Origin: Pseudomonas umsongensis
Lineage (GTDB): Bacteria; Pseudomonadota; Gammaproteobacteria; Pseudomonadales; Pseudomonadaceae
NCBI RefSeq assembly: GCF_002236105.1
Contig: NZ_NIWU01000002.1
Coordinates: 1,178,001 to 1,242,000 of the forward strand
Direction: 5' to 3'
DNA: 64,000 nucleotides
Shown: piece after piece, positions 17,377 through 29,800 of the stretch
Numbering within the stretch: the stretch's first letter is position 1
Layout of the letters: every line of letters starts with the position of its first letter
Notes under the pieces: generated by a model
Told to the model about the DNA's origin: nothing
Databases searched by the model: none
What the model saw: only the letters and a program-made list of their open reading frames with translations
Program-made: the position numbers and the translations under genes

Positions 17377-17640
17377 TCAATGAACGGCCGAGGACCTTGG
17401 GACGGGGACGCGATCAAACTTGGAAACCTCTTTGATCCAGAATCGACGGTACTCCGTTTGATCCGGCGCTAACGGCTTGTGATTTGACCAGGCGTGTCCT
17501 GTTTTCAAGGCTTCGCGATACGCCTCCCACTCTTTTTCCTCGGCGACTTCCTTCGCCCTTTTCTCATCATCGAACCAACCAAGAACATACACTTCGCCTT
17601 GATCGATGCCGTGCTCGATCAATAGATAAATCTCTTTCAT
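17377..17640 (-). CDS. Small conserved-looking hypothetical protein (87 residues)
   Basis: The frame from ATG 17640 encodes MKEIYLLIEHGIDQGEVYVL then GWFDDEKRAKEVAEEKEWEA, with a balanced, charged, soluble composition and normal Pseudomonas codon use. The pattern (a beta strand, a GWFDDE loop, then an amphipathic helix) resembles small stand-alone proteins of unknown function. The ribosome site is weak. It stands alone beside the repeat cluster. I do not recognise the family. Confidence 0.6.
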   Translation of the reverse strand: MKEIYLLIEHGIDQGEVYVLGWFDDEKRAKEVAEEKEWEAYREALKTGHAWSNHKPLAPDQTEYRRFWIKEVSKFDRVPVPRSSAVH

Positions 17641-17888
17641 ACGCTAAACCCATAACGACACATTTCTAAAATACCCTACCACAGCGTATTGCCCTGATTA
17701 TCGGCAGGGGTTTGCATTTCTTGAGCTTATGGGTTGGGGCAGGGCCACGAAATATTGTTTTGGGTTCAGTTATAAAGCTTTCCAGGTAGCCAGGCAGGTG
17801 CTTTTTTCGTGTGTCACCTGTAAGGCGGTCATTGGTTGTGAGTACGCATTCGCCGGCAAGCCTGGCTCCTGCGGGGGGGGGGGATGCG

Positions 17889-18206
17889 TATGGCTTCCGA
17901 TCATGCCGGCCGGTCGGCCGCCTCGCTTTTGATTGTGATCTGGCTTTTGATTTTCTTGCCCCCTCGAGAGGCCGAGTGGAGGTTCTGCGCAGTGGGTAAA
18001 CCGGCATGGATGCCGGTTTAGCCGCGCTGGGCCAAGGATGGCCCATCGCGGCGGGCCACGGAGCAGGACCGGAGCGAGGGCATGCCGAGCATCAGCGAGG
18101 CACCGAACGCCAGGGGCAAGAGCCCTTGGTTACTTAGGGCTCTTCCAAGTGACTCGCCGTAAGGGCGAAACCATTAGGCGCCGTTACCGCAGGAATGGAT
18201 ATGTAC
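17889..18206 (+). repeat. Long dispersed repeat, copy A
   Basis: This ~318-bp block is repeated almost base for base 470 bp downstream (copy B), and again in the inverted copy at 42.2 kb and a diverged copy at 42.7 kb. Fixed landmarks are GGCCGCCTCGCTTTTGATTG, a small CCGGCAT/ATGCCGG hairpin, GGGCCAAGGATGGCCCATCG and a terminal TACCGCAGGAATGGATATGT. Open frames across it on both strands follow the repeat and are probably not genes. A run of 11 G (17873-17883) sits immediately before it. Confidence 0.9.
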
Positions 18207-18358
18207 GCGGTCAACAAAATCCAGGTTGGCTATTAGGCCGCCATCGCTGCGATGCGGCGGCCCGACAAGCCAGCTCCTACAGTGGATTTGGGTGTATTCG
18301 GAAGTGATGGGTTGGCGTCGGGCCGTCATCGCTGACAAACCAGCACAGGGGGTATGTG

Positions 18359-18676
18359 TATGGCTTCCGATCAGGCCGGCCGGTCGGCCGCCTCGCTTTT
18401 GATTGTGATCTGGCTTTTGATTTTCTTGCCCCCTCGAGAGGCCGAGTGGAGGTTCTGCGCAGTGGGTAAACCGGCAAGGATGCCGGTTTAGCCGCGCTGG
18501 GCCAAGGATGGCCCATCGCGGCGACCCACGGAGCAGGACCGGAGCGAGGGCATGCCGAGCATTAGCGAGGCACCGAACGCCAGGGGCAAGAGCCCTTGGT
18601 TACTTGGGGCTCTTCCAAGTGACTCGCTGTAAAAGCGAAACTATAGGTGGCCGTTACCGCAGGAACGGATATGTAC
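18359..18676 (+). repeat. Long dispersed repeat, copy B
   Basis: This copy matches copy A at a constant 470-bp offset from beginning to end, so no net insertion or deletion separates them. The 150 bp between the two copies are unique and contain one REP-like half (GCCAGCTCCTACAG near 18270). Confidence 0.9.
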
Positions 18677-18733
18677 ACCTGAAAGACAATCATCGTCTGC
18701 CAGCACGCCTTCGCCGGCAAGCCTGGCTCCTAC

Positions 18734-18814
18734 GGGCTTTTCCAAGTGACTCGCTGTAAAAGCGAAACCATAAGTGGCCGTTACCGCAGGAATGGATATG
18801 TACGCGGTCAACAA
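18734..18814 (+). repeat. Long dispersed repeat, 3'-end fragment C
   Basis: Only the last ~80 bp of the repeat is present, from the CTTTTCCAAGTGACTCGCTG landmark to GATATGTACGCGGTCAACAA. It ends 6 bases before the 70-bp tandem array. Confidence 0.85.
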
Positions 18815-18820
18815 GCCACA

Positions 18821-19240
18821 GGTTGGCTGTCAGGACGCCTTCGCGAGCAGGCTCGCTCCCACAGTTGATTGGGGAGGGCCGCGGGAGATGGGTTGGCTGT
18901 CAGGCCGCCTTCGCGAGCAAGCCCGCTCCCACAGTTGATCGGGTAGGGCCGCGGGAGATGGGTTGGCTGTCAGGACGCCTTCGCGAGCAGGCTCGCTCCC
19001 ACAGTTGATCGGGTAGGGGCGCGGGAGATGGGTTGGCTGTCAGGACGCCTTCGCGAGCAGGCTCGCTCCCACAGTTGATTGGGGAGGGCCGCGGGAGATG
19101 GGTTGGCTGTCAGGCCGCCTTCGCGAGCAGGCTCGCTCCCACAGTTGATTGGGGAGGGCCGCGGGAGATGGGTTGGCTGTCAGGCCGCCTTCGCGATCAG
19201 GCTCGCTCCCACAGTTGTTCCGGTAGGGCCGGGAGAGATT
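18821..19240 (+). repeat. Six 70-bp tandem units, each carrying a REP sequence
   Basis: Units start at exactly 18821, 18891, 18961, 19031, 19101 and 19171, each with GGTTGGCTGTCAGG; a seventh, decayed unit begins at 19241. Each unit holds the REP palindrome core GCGAGCAGGCTCGCTCCCAC, then a linker (GTTGATTGGGGAGGGCC with single-base variants) and GCGGGAGATG. The spacing never varies. The array ends about 130 bases from the acnA stop. Confidence 0.95.
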
Positions 19241-19369
19241 GGTTGGCTGTGATGATGCCTTCGCCGTTTCAAGCCTGGCTCCGCATGGTGGTGGGCAGGT
19301 TGTAAGGGGGGCGTCAGGCGCCGCTAACGAAGAACGGCACCTGAAGCATCAACAGCTATAGCCACGCGA

Positions 19370-22111
<2,742 letters not shown>

Positions 22112-22333
22112 TACGATCACTCCTTTGAGTCCGCACGGTGGCGGACTGAGGGGACGGGCAGAGCATTAAACCTAGCCCTGTTTGAAGTTGCTGGCTAATA
22201 ACTGGACTCTATGGGCAAGTCCGAGGTTCCGAAGTCGGCTATCATGCGCCGGTTTTCGTGACAGACATTGCGTTAGCGCAAGTCTGGGCATCGCGCAGGG
22301 GTTGAATGTCTCGCCCTCTGCCCAGGAGTAAGA

Positions 22334-23407
22334 ATGAACACCCTTTTCATGCATTGCCGGCCGGGCTTCGAAGGTGAAGTCTGTTCCGAGATTTCCGACC
22401 TCGCCGCCCAACTGAACGTGGCCGGTTATGCCAAGGCCAAGGCCGCCAGCGCCTGCGCCGAGTTTGTCTGCACCGAAGAAGACGGCGCCGAGCGCCTGAT
22501 GCGCGGGCAGCGTTTTGCCAACCTGATTTTCCCGCGCCAGTGGGCCCGGGGGATTTTCATCGACCTGCCGGAGAGTGATCGCATCAGCGTGATTCTCGCG
22601 CACCTGGCGGATTTTCCGACCTGCGGCAGCCTGTGGCTGGAAGTGGTCGATACCAATGATGGCAAGGAGCTGTCGAACTTCTGCAAGAAATTCGAAGGCC
22701 CGTTGCGCAAGGCGCTGATTGGCGCCGGCAAGCTGGTGGACGACGCGAACAAGCCGCGCTTGTTGCTGACGTTCAAGAGCGGCCGTGAAGTGTTCGTCGG
22801 CCTGGCGGAGTCGAACAATTCGGCGATGTGGCCGATGGGCATTCCGCGTTTGAAATTCCCGCGCGAGGCGCCGAGTCGTTCGACCTTGAAGCTCGAAGAG
22901 GCCTGGCATCACTTCATTCCGCGCGACCAATGGGACGAGCGCCTGCACAGCGACATGACCGGGGTCGACCTGGGTGCTGCGCCTGGCGGCTGGACCTGGC
23001 AACTGGTCAACCGCGGCATGCTGGTGACCGCCATCGACAATGGCCCGATGGCTGAAAGCTTGATGGACACGGGCCTGGTGCAGCATTTGATGGCCGACGG
23101 TTTCACCTTCAAGCCCAAGCAGCCGGTGGACTGGATGGTCTGCGACATCGTCGAGAAGCCGGCGCGTAATGCGGCGATGCTCGAGGAGTGGATCGGCGAG
23201 GGGCATTGCCGCGAGGCGGTGGTCAACCTCAAGCTGCCGATGAAGCAGCGTTACGCCGAGGTGAAGCGCTTGCTGGAGCGTATTGCCGAGGGTTTCAAGG
23301 CCCGGGGCATTCGCGTGGAGATCGGCTGCAAGCAGCTGTACCACGACCGTGAGGAAGTGACCTGCCATTTGCGCCGGCTGGACGTAAAGAAACCGAAATC
23401 CCGCTAG
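22334..23407 (+). CDS. rlmM: 23S rRNA (cytidine-2498-2'-O)-methyltransferase RlmM
   Basis: This SAM-dependent enzyme methylates the 2'-OH of C2498 in 23S rRNA. At 357 residues it has the family length. The N-terminal THUMP-like part begins [20 protein letters not shown]. The Rossmann SAM site is [16 protein letters not shown], followed by [27 protein letters not shown] and [10 protein letters not shown], which supply the K-D-K-E type catalytic residues. It starts at ATG 22334 after AGGAG. It is followed by a palindrome and tusA on the same strand. Confidence 0.96.
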   Translation: MNTLFMHCRPGFEGEVCSEISDLAAQLNVAGYAKAKAASACAEFVCTEEDGAERLMRGQRFANLIFPRQWARGIFIDLPESDRISVILAHLADFPTCGSLWLEVVDTNDGKELSNFCKKFEGPLRKALIGAGKLVDDANKPRLLLTFKSGREVFVGLAESNNSAMWPMGIPRLKFPREAPSRSTLKLEEAWHHFIPRDQWDERLHSDMTGVDLGAAPGGWTWQLVNRGMLVTAIDNGPMAESLMDTGLVQHLMADGFTFKPKQPVDWMVCDIVEKPARNAAMLEEWIGEGHCREAVVNLKLPMKQRYAEVKRLLERIAEGFKARGIRVEIGCKQLYHDREEVTCHLRRLDVKKPKSR

Positions 23408-23426
23408 CAACCCGGCTCCCTGTACC

Positions 23427-23538
23427 GATCGTTCCCACGCTCCGCGTGGGAATGCATTCCGTGACGCTCTGCGTCACATCCAGAGCTGGAACGCGGAGCG
23501 TCCCTGGCGGCATTCCCACGCAGAGCGTGGGAACGATC
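23427..23538. repeat. 112-bp imperfect palindromic element
   Basis: The two ends are inverted copies (GATCGTTCCCACGCTCCGCG at left, and its complement with a few changes ending at 23538). Each arm itself carries a small hairpin (CCCACGC...GCGTGGG), and the centre has GTGACGC...GCGTCAC. It lies in the rlmM-tusA spacer and could fold as RNA or as a cruciform. Confidence 0.88.
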
Positions 23539-23579
23539 AGTCAGCGGTGTACAATGCCGGCAAGTTTCAGGAGTTAATC

Positions 23580-23831
23580 ATGAGTGAAATGCTTGATAAG
23601 CCGGTAGACGGCACCCTCGACGCCACCGGCCTCAACTGCCCGGAGCCGGTGATGATGTTGCACCAGCACATCCGTGACCTGGTGCCTGGCGGCCTGCTCA
23701 AGGTGATCGCCACCGATCCGTCGACCCGCCGCGATATCCCCAAGTTCTGTGTGTTTCTCGACCATGAACTGGTAGGGCAGCATGAAGACGCGGGCACCTA
23801 CCTCTACTGGATCCGCAAAAAATCCAACTGA
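23580..23831 (+). CDS. tusA: Sulfurtransferase TusA
   Basis: This small sulfur-carrier protein of 83 residues accepts sulfur from a cysteine desulfurase for thiolation pathways such as tRNA 2-thiouridine. The conserved start of the fold, [19 protein letters not shown], holds the catalytic cysteine in the CPEP motif. [20 protein letters not shown] and the GTYLYWIRK end complete the domain. The chosen ATG at 23580 follows CAGGAG; an in-frame ATG 11 codons earlier would add sequence not seen in the family. Confidence 0.95.
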   Translation: MSEMLDKPVDGTLDATGLNCPEPVMMLHQHIRDLVPGGLLKVIATDPSTRRDIPKFCVFLDHELVGQHEDAGTYLYWIRKKSN

Positions 23832-23844
23832 CCCACAAAGCCCT

Positions 23845-23959
23845 TGTAGGAGCGAGCATGCTCGCGAAAAACCCGAGGGCGCCGCGGGGTGTCAGGCTCC
23901 CCGCGTAATCGTTGACGTCCATCGTCGGAACGCCGCCCGGAGCATGCTCGCTCCTACAG
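23845..23959. repeat. REPIN-like inverted pair overlapping the norM stop codon
   Basis: Two inverted REP-like ends (TGTAGGAGCGAGCATGCTCG and its complement) flank a ~75-bp centre that includes CGTCGGAACGCCGCCCGG. The right end overlaps the norM stop: the TAG read on the minus strand is part of the repeat's CTGTAGGAGC. Confidence 0.88.
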
Positions 23960-25363
23960 GCGAATCCGCTTGCGTGCACTGCGCGTCAGGCGGATCGACA
24001 GCATCAGCGCCGCGCAGCTCAGGCCGACGATCAGGCCCTGCCACAGACCGCTCGGGCCGCTTGGCGTGCCCAGCCAGTCGGTCAGGCCCAGGGCGTAGCC
24101 CACCGGCAGGCCGATGCCCCAGTAGGCGAACAGGGTCAGGATCATCGTCACCCGGGTGTCCTGATAGCCGCGCAACGCGCCGGCCGCCGTGACCTGGATC
24201 GCGTCGGAAAACTGGAACAGCGCCGAATACACGATCAACATCGCCGCCACCTTGATCACCGTCGGGTCCGCCGTGTAGATCGTCGCGATGTGCTCACGCA
24301 GCAATAGCATCATGCTCGCCGACAGGCAGGCGTACGCCAACGCCGTGCCCATGCCGACGCCTGCGGCGAAACGCGCTTCACGGGGTTGCTCGCGCCCCAG
24401 CGCCTGGCCGACCCGCACGGTCACGGCCATGCCCAGGGAGTAGGGGATCATGAACACCAGCGAGCTGAAGTTGAGGGCGATCTGGTGACCGGCGACCACG
24501 GTGGCGCCGAGGCTGCCGATCAACAGGGCGATTACGGCGAAGATGCTCGACTCGGCGAATACGGCAATGCCGATAGGCAGGCCGATGCCCAGCAGGCGCT
24601 TGATCACCGACCATTGTGGCCAATCGAAACGGCTGAACAGCTGGCTCGATTGATAGGCCGGCGCCCAGCGCTCCCAGCCGGCCATGCCCAGGGCCATCAC
24701 CCACATCACGATCGCCGTGGCCCAGCCGCAACCGACGCCGCCCATGGCCGGCACGCCGAAGTGGCCATAGATGAACACGTAGTTCAGCGGAATGTTCAGC
24801 GCCAGGCCGCACAGGCCCAGGACCATCGCCGGGCGAGTGCGGCCCAGGCCATCACTGAAGCAGCGCAGCACATGGTAGATCGCGACCGCAGGCAGGCCGC
24901 TGGCGATGCCGTGCAGGTACTGCATGCAGGGGCCGATCAGTTCGGGATCGACCTTCATCACGCGCAGGACCGGCTCGGCGCCCAGTAGCAGGCCGGTCGC
25001 GATCAGGCCCACCACCAACGCCAGCCACAGCGCCTGACGCACGATCGGGCCGATCTCGCTGTGGGTCCCGGCACCAAAGCGCTGGGCGACTTTCGGCGTG
25101 GTGGCCAGCAACGTGCCGGTCATCAACAGGAACACCGGCACCCAGATCGAGTTGCCCAGCGCCACCGCCGCCAGGTCGCGCGGCCCGACCCGGCCAGCCA
25201 TCACCGCATCGACAAAACCCATCGCCGTGGTGGCCAGTTGCGCGATCATGATCGGCAAGGCCAGGCCGAGCAGGTTTTTCAGCTCCAGGCGGACCCGGGC
25301 GGGGCGGGAGAGGGAAGGGCTGGCGGTGTGGGAAGTCACGGAATTCAAGGGCAAAGCGTCCAA
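23954..25363 (-). CDS. norM: MATE-family multidrug efflux pump NorM/PmpM
   Basis: This 469-residue inner-membrane antiporter has about 12 hydrophobic segments in two MATE repeats. It begins LKNLLGLALPIMIAQLATTA followed by MGFVDAVMAGRVG. Other MATE landmarks are GFGAGTHSEIGP-like loops, GLALNIPLNYVFIYG, GVGCGWATAIVMWV and GATVVAGHQIALNFSSLVFM. The family exports cationic drugs and fluoroquinolones using Na+ or H+. The start is unclear: the frame opens at TTG 25363 with no good ribosome site, and downstream GTG or TTG codons (residues 6-9) are alternatives. Closely similar repeats flank the gene, and its stop codon lies inside one of them. Confidence 0.93.
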   Translation of the reverse strand: MDALPLNSVTSHTASPSLSRPARVRLELKNLLGLALPIMIAQLATTAMGFVDAVMAGRVGPRDLAAVALGNSIWVPVFLLMTGTLLATTPKVAQRFGAGTHSEIGPIVRQALWLALVVGLIATGLLLGAEPVLRVMKVDPELIGPCMQYLHGIASGLPAVAIYHVLRCFSDGLGRTRPAMVLGLCGLALNIPLNYVFIYGHFGVPAMGGVGCGWATAIVMWVMALGMAGWERWAPAYQSSQLFSRFDWPQWSVIKRLLGIGLPIGIAVFAESSIFAVIALLIGSLGATVVAGHQIALNFSSLVFMIPYSLGMAVTVRVGQALGREQPREARFAAGVGMGTALAYACLSASMMLLLREHIATIYTADPTVIKVAAMLIVYSALFQFSDAIQVTAAGALRGYQDTRVTMILTLFAYWGIGLPVGYALGLTDWLGTPSGPSGLWQGLIVGLSCAALMLSIRLTRSARKRIRL

Positions 25364-25453
25364 AGATTGTTCATGCGCGGCTGCGCATTCTACGCGTTGA
25401 CGCAGCGGTCAGGAAAAGACTGTGTTGGGGATTTGTAATCCCACCCCTCCCTC

Positions 25454-25581
25454 TGTAGGAGCGAGCATGCTCCGGGCGGCGTTCCGACGATGGACGTCAA
25501 CGATGACGTGGGAAAGCTGACACCCCGCGGCGCTCTCAGGTTCATCGTCGGAACGCCGCCCGGAGCATGCTCGCTCCTACA
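25454..25581. repeat. REPIN-like inverted pair upstream of norM
   Basis: The ends TGTAGGAGCGAGCATGCTCC and GGAGCATGCTCGCTCCTACA are inverted, and the flanking GGGCGGCGTTCCGACGATG and its complement extend the arms to about 38 bases. It shares its arms with the element at 23845-23959, so norM is bracketed by two related copies. Confidence 0.9.
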
Positions 25582-25680
25582 AGGGATCGGTGATCAGTGA
25601 TCGATGATCGGGGAGGGCATCGGCGCTAGGCGCAAGACATCAACTACGCCTACACTGCCGGTCCGCCAAAGGAGCCTGAC

Positions 25681-26823
25681 ATGCTGATCGTTGCCGACGA
25701 AAATATCCCCCTGCTCGACGCTTTCTTCCAGACATTCGGTGAAATCCGCCGGGTGCCGGGGCGTTCCATCGACCGCGCCACCGTCGAACAGGCCGATGTA
25801 CTGCTGGTGCGTTCGGTCACCCGCGTCGACCGTGCATTGCTCGAAGGCAGCAAGGTGCGTTTTGTCGGCACCTGCACCATCGGCACCGATCACCTGGACC
25901 TGGAGTACTTTCAACAGACCGGCATCACCTGGTCCAGCGCGCCGGGCTGCAACGCCCGGGGCGTGGTCGACTACGTACTCGGCAGCCTGCTGACCCTGGC
26001 TGAAATCGAAGGCGCCGACCTGACCCAACGCACCTACGGCGTGGTGGGTGCTGGTGAGGTCGGGGGACGACTGGTCAAGGTCCTGCAGGGGCTGGGCTGG
26101 AAGGTGCTGGTCTGCGATCCGCCACGCCAGGCCGCCGAGGGTGGCGACTACGTCAGCCTTGAACAGATCATCGAGCAGTGCGATGTCATCAGCTTGCACA
26201 CCCCGCTGACCCGCAAGGGCGCCCAGCCCACTTGGCACCTGTTCGATCAACGCCGCCTGAACCAACTCAAGCCCGGCACCTGGCTGATCAACGCCAGCCG
26301 TGGCCCGGTAGTGGGCAACACCGCCTTGCGAGAGGTGCTGCTGCAGCGCGAAGACCTGCAGGCGGTGCTCGATGTCTGGGAGGGCGAGCCCGAAGTCGAT
26401 GTGGCCCTGGCCGAACTCTGCGTGCTGGCCACGCCGCACATTGCCGGGTACAGCCTCGATGGCAAGCAGCGCGGCACGGCGCAGATCTATCAGGCGTACT
26501 GCGAGTTCCTCGGGCAAGCGCCCCAGGTCAGCCTCGGCGACTTGCTGCCAGCCCCGTGGCTGTCGCAGGTGACCTTGAGCGGGGATACCGACCCGGCGTG
26601 GGCCCTGGCGATGTTGTGCCGTGGCGTGTACGACCCGCGCCGTGACGATGCGGATTTTCGCCGCAGCCTGGTCGGCCGTGTGAGCGAGCAGCGTGCGGCG
26701 TTCGATGTGTTGCGCAAGAACTACCCGTCACGACGGGAGATCGACGGGTTGCAGGTGCGTATCGACGGGGATGCGCCAGCGTTGCAGCAGATCGTGGCGG
26801 CGCTGGGCGCGACGGTCATTTGA
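25681..26823 (+). CDS. pdxB: Erythronate-4-phosphate dehydrogenase PdxB
   Basis: This NAD-dependent enzyme oxidises 4-phospho-D-erythronate in de novo pyridoxal phosphate synthesis. It has 380 residues, the family length. It begins [20 protein letters not shown]. The D-2-hydroxyacid dehydrogenase core has [32 protein letters not shown], the nucleotide-binding [28 protein letters not shown] with the catalytic arginine, and the [12 protein letters not shown] histidine. The PdxB-specific C-terminal domain ends the protein. It starts at ATG 25681 after AAGGAG. It is monocistronic; a hairpin follows the stop. Confidence 0.97.
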   Translation: MLIVADENIPLLDAFFQTFGEIRRVPGRSIDRATVEQADVLLVRSVTRVDRALLEGSKVRFVGTCTIGTDHLDLEYFQQTGITWSSAPGCNARGVVDYVLGSLLTLAEIEGADLTQRTYGVVGAGEVGGRLVKVLQGLGWKVLVCDPPRQAAEGGDYVSLEQIIEQCDVISLHTPLTRKGAQPTWHLFDQRRLNQLKPGTWLINASRGPVVGNTALREVLLQREDLQAVLDVWEGEPEVDVALAELCVLATPHIAGYSLDGKQRGTAQIYQAYCEFLGQAPQVSLGDLLPAPWLSQVTLSGDTDPAWALAMLCRGVYDPRRDDADFRRSLVGRVSEQRAAFDVLRKNYPSRREIDGLQVRIDGDAPALQQIVAALGATVI

Positions 26824-26840
26824 ATATCCGCCAATAAAAA

Positions 26841-26863
26841 ACCCGGCCCTCAAAGGGCCGGGT
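26841..26863 (-). terminator. Intrinsic terminator between pdxB and a small minus-strand gene
   Basis: A perfect 10-bp GC-rich stem (ACCCGGCCCT with AGGGCCGGGT) has a 3-base loop. On the minus strand it is followed by a run of six T, so it ends the 26884-27063 gene; it may also help end pdxB transcripts. Confidence 0.85.
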
Positions 26864-26883
26864 CAATGAAGACGGTGGTTACA

Positions 26884-27063
26884 TCACTTCTCTTCGGCAG
26901 GCTTGACCAATCGCTTCTCCAGTTCTTTGCACGCTTTCTGGATCATCTTTTCAGTGATCGGTACTTCGCGGCCCTGTTCATCGATTATCGAGCATCCCAG
27001 AGACTGGTCTGGCTGCGTGCGGATCACTTGAATCTTGTCATCGCTGCGTTGTTGCAAGGACAT
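26884..27063 (-). CDS. Small conserved Pseudomonas protein (PA1571-like)
   Basis: This 59-residue soluble protein begins MSLQQRSDDKIQVIRTQPDQ and contains LGCSIIDEQGREVPITEKMI followed by a helical, charged end (ACKELEKRLVKPAEEK). The IIDxxGREVPITExMIQxACxEL pattern recalls the small PA1571-type family of unknown function (from memory, not searched). I place the start at ATG 27063 because GAGGAG lies just upstream; an in-frame ATG five codons earlier overlaps that site. A terminator follows the stop. Confidence 0.75.
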   Translation of the reverse strand: MSLQQRSDDKIQVIRTQPDQSLGCSIIDEQGREVPITEKMIQKACKELEKRLVKPAEEK

Positions 27064-27322
27064 GGCCTGTCTCCTCATCAGGTTGTGTGCCTAGATTAAA
27101 ACCGTCAGGTGACCAGGCTGTGACAACTCCCTGCGATCGCTCCTGAACGGCATCGCCAGTCGACCAGAAATATCCCGACATGGCTACCCGAACTTTAGAC
27201 CAATACTGTCTAGGCACTAGACTGCATGGTCATAATTAACCTGACTCATTCTGATTCAGCCATTGCACCTTGTTGGTCGGTGTACGCTGGTCCTGTTTAT
27301 GGCTCCTTTCTGGATGATGCCA

Positions 27323-29089
<1,767 letters not shown>

Positions 29090-29104
29090 GATGGAGTTGT
29101 TGAG

Positions 29105-29140
29105 CGACCCAGTAACCGACCCAGTAACTCACCCGGTAAC
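29105..29140 (+). repeat. Three 12-bp tandem units
   Basis: CGACCCAGTAAC occurs twice (29105-29116, 29117-29128), followed by TCACCCGGTAAC (29129-29140). The repeat lies just after the ABC exporter stop and upstream of the RAYT gene. Confidence 0.85.
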
Positions 29141-29233
29141 GGCGCTCTGAAATATGCAGAAATTGCGCATATCAGCGGTCTCATCTCAGTGGGCTAATCT
29201 TGTGCAATCCGCATATTCAGGGAGGGCAACGGA

Positions 29234-29692
29234 ATGCCCATCGCCGCAAATGGGTGTCGCCTGCGCAAGTCCAGATTTGCTGAACAGGGTCGCCTCTATC
29301 TGCTGACAACAGTCACTCAACAGCGCCAGCCGGTATTTGCTGATTGGCGTTTGGGTCGTCTTTTGGTGGATCAACTGCGCTGCGCTGATGAAAGCGCGTC
29401 GGTCACTTCCATGGCCTGGGTCGTAATGCCGGATCACCTGCATTGGCTGATTGAATTGAAAAATGGGTCCCTGGCGGAGTTGATGTGCCGCATCAAATCC
29501 AGAAGCAGCCGTTCGATCAATCTGGTGCGCGGTGAGCAGGGGCGATTGTGGCAGCGGGGGTATTACGATCGCGCGTTACGGCGTGATGAGGATATCAAGG
29601 GAGCTGCGCGGTATATCGTCATGAATCCGTTGCGGGCCGGGTTGGTTTCCAGGGTTGGCGAATATCCCTTGTGGGATGCCATTTGGATTTGA
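29234..29692 (+). CDS. REP-associated tyrosine transposase (RAYT)
   Basis: This 152-residue Y1-type protein of the IS200-like transposase fold has RLYLLTTVTQQRQPVF at the start and the metal-binding HxH in VVMPDHLHWLIEL. It then has the RIKSRSSRSINLVRG helix and the catalytic-tyrosine region WQRGYYDRALRRDEDIKGAA with YIVMNPLRAGLV. RAYTs bind and cleave REP hairpins and are single-copy, non-mobile domesticated transposases. It starts at ATG 29234 after GGGAGGG. A REPIN lies 11 bases past its stop, and the same REP type recurs at 34980, as expected for a RAYT-REP partnership. Confidence 0.93.
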   Translation: MPIAANGCRLRKSRFAEQGRLYLLTTVTQQRQPVFADWRLGRLLVDQLRCADESASVTSMAWVVMPDHLHWLIELKNGSLAELMCRIKSRSSRSINLVRGEQGRLWQRGYYDRALRRDEDIKGAARYIVMNPLRAGLVSRVGEYPLWDAIWI

Positions 29693-29702
29693 GAATCAGA
29701 AT

Positions 29703-29782
29703 CAAAAGATCGCAGCCTGCGGCAGCTCCTACAGTGGGACGGTGTACACCCCGTAGGAGCTGCCGCAGACTGCGATCTTTTG
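29703..29782. repeat. REPIN adjacent to the RAYT gene
   Basis: Inverted arms (CAAAAGATCGCAG, CTGCGGCAGCTCCTAC and their complements, one mismatch) are separated by about 20 bases. The same REP type forms the element at 34980-35059. Confidence 0.92.
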
Positions 29783-29800
29783 ACCTTGCTTCAATCAAAC

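Noticed and set aside
17666..18759. Several 60-126-residue frames inside the long repeats on both strands
   Set aside because: The frames recur wherever the repeat recurs, are Arg/Pro-rich and lack start signals; they follow the repeat rather than selection on protein.
18821..19240. Possible CRISPR array
   Set aside because: The whole 70-bp unit repeats, including what would be spacers, and the core is a REP palindrome; no cas genes are near.
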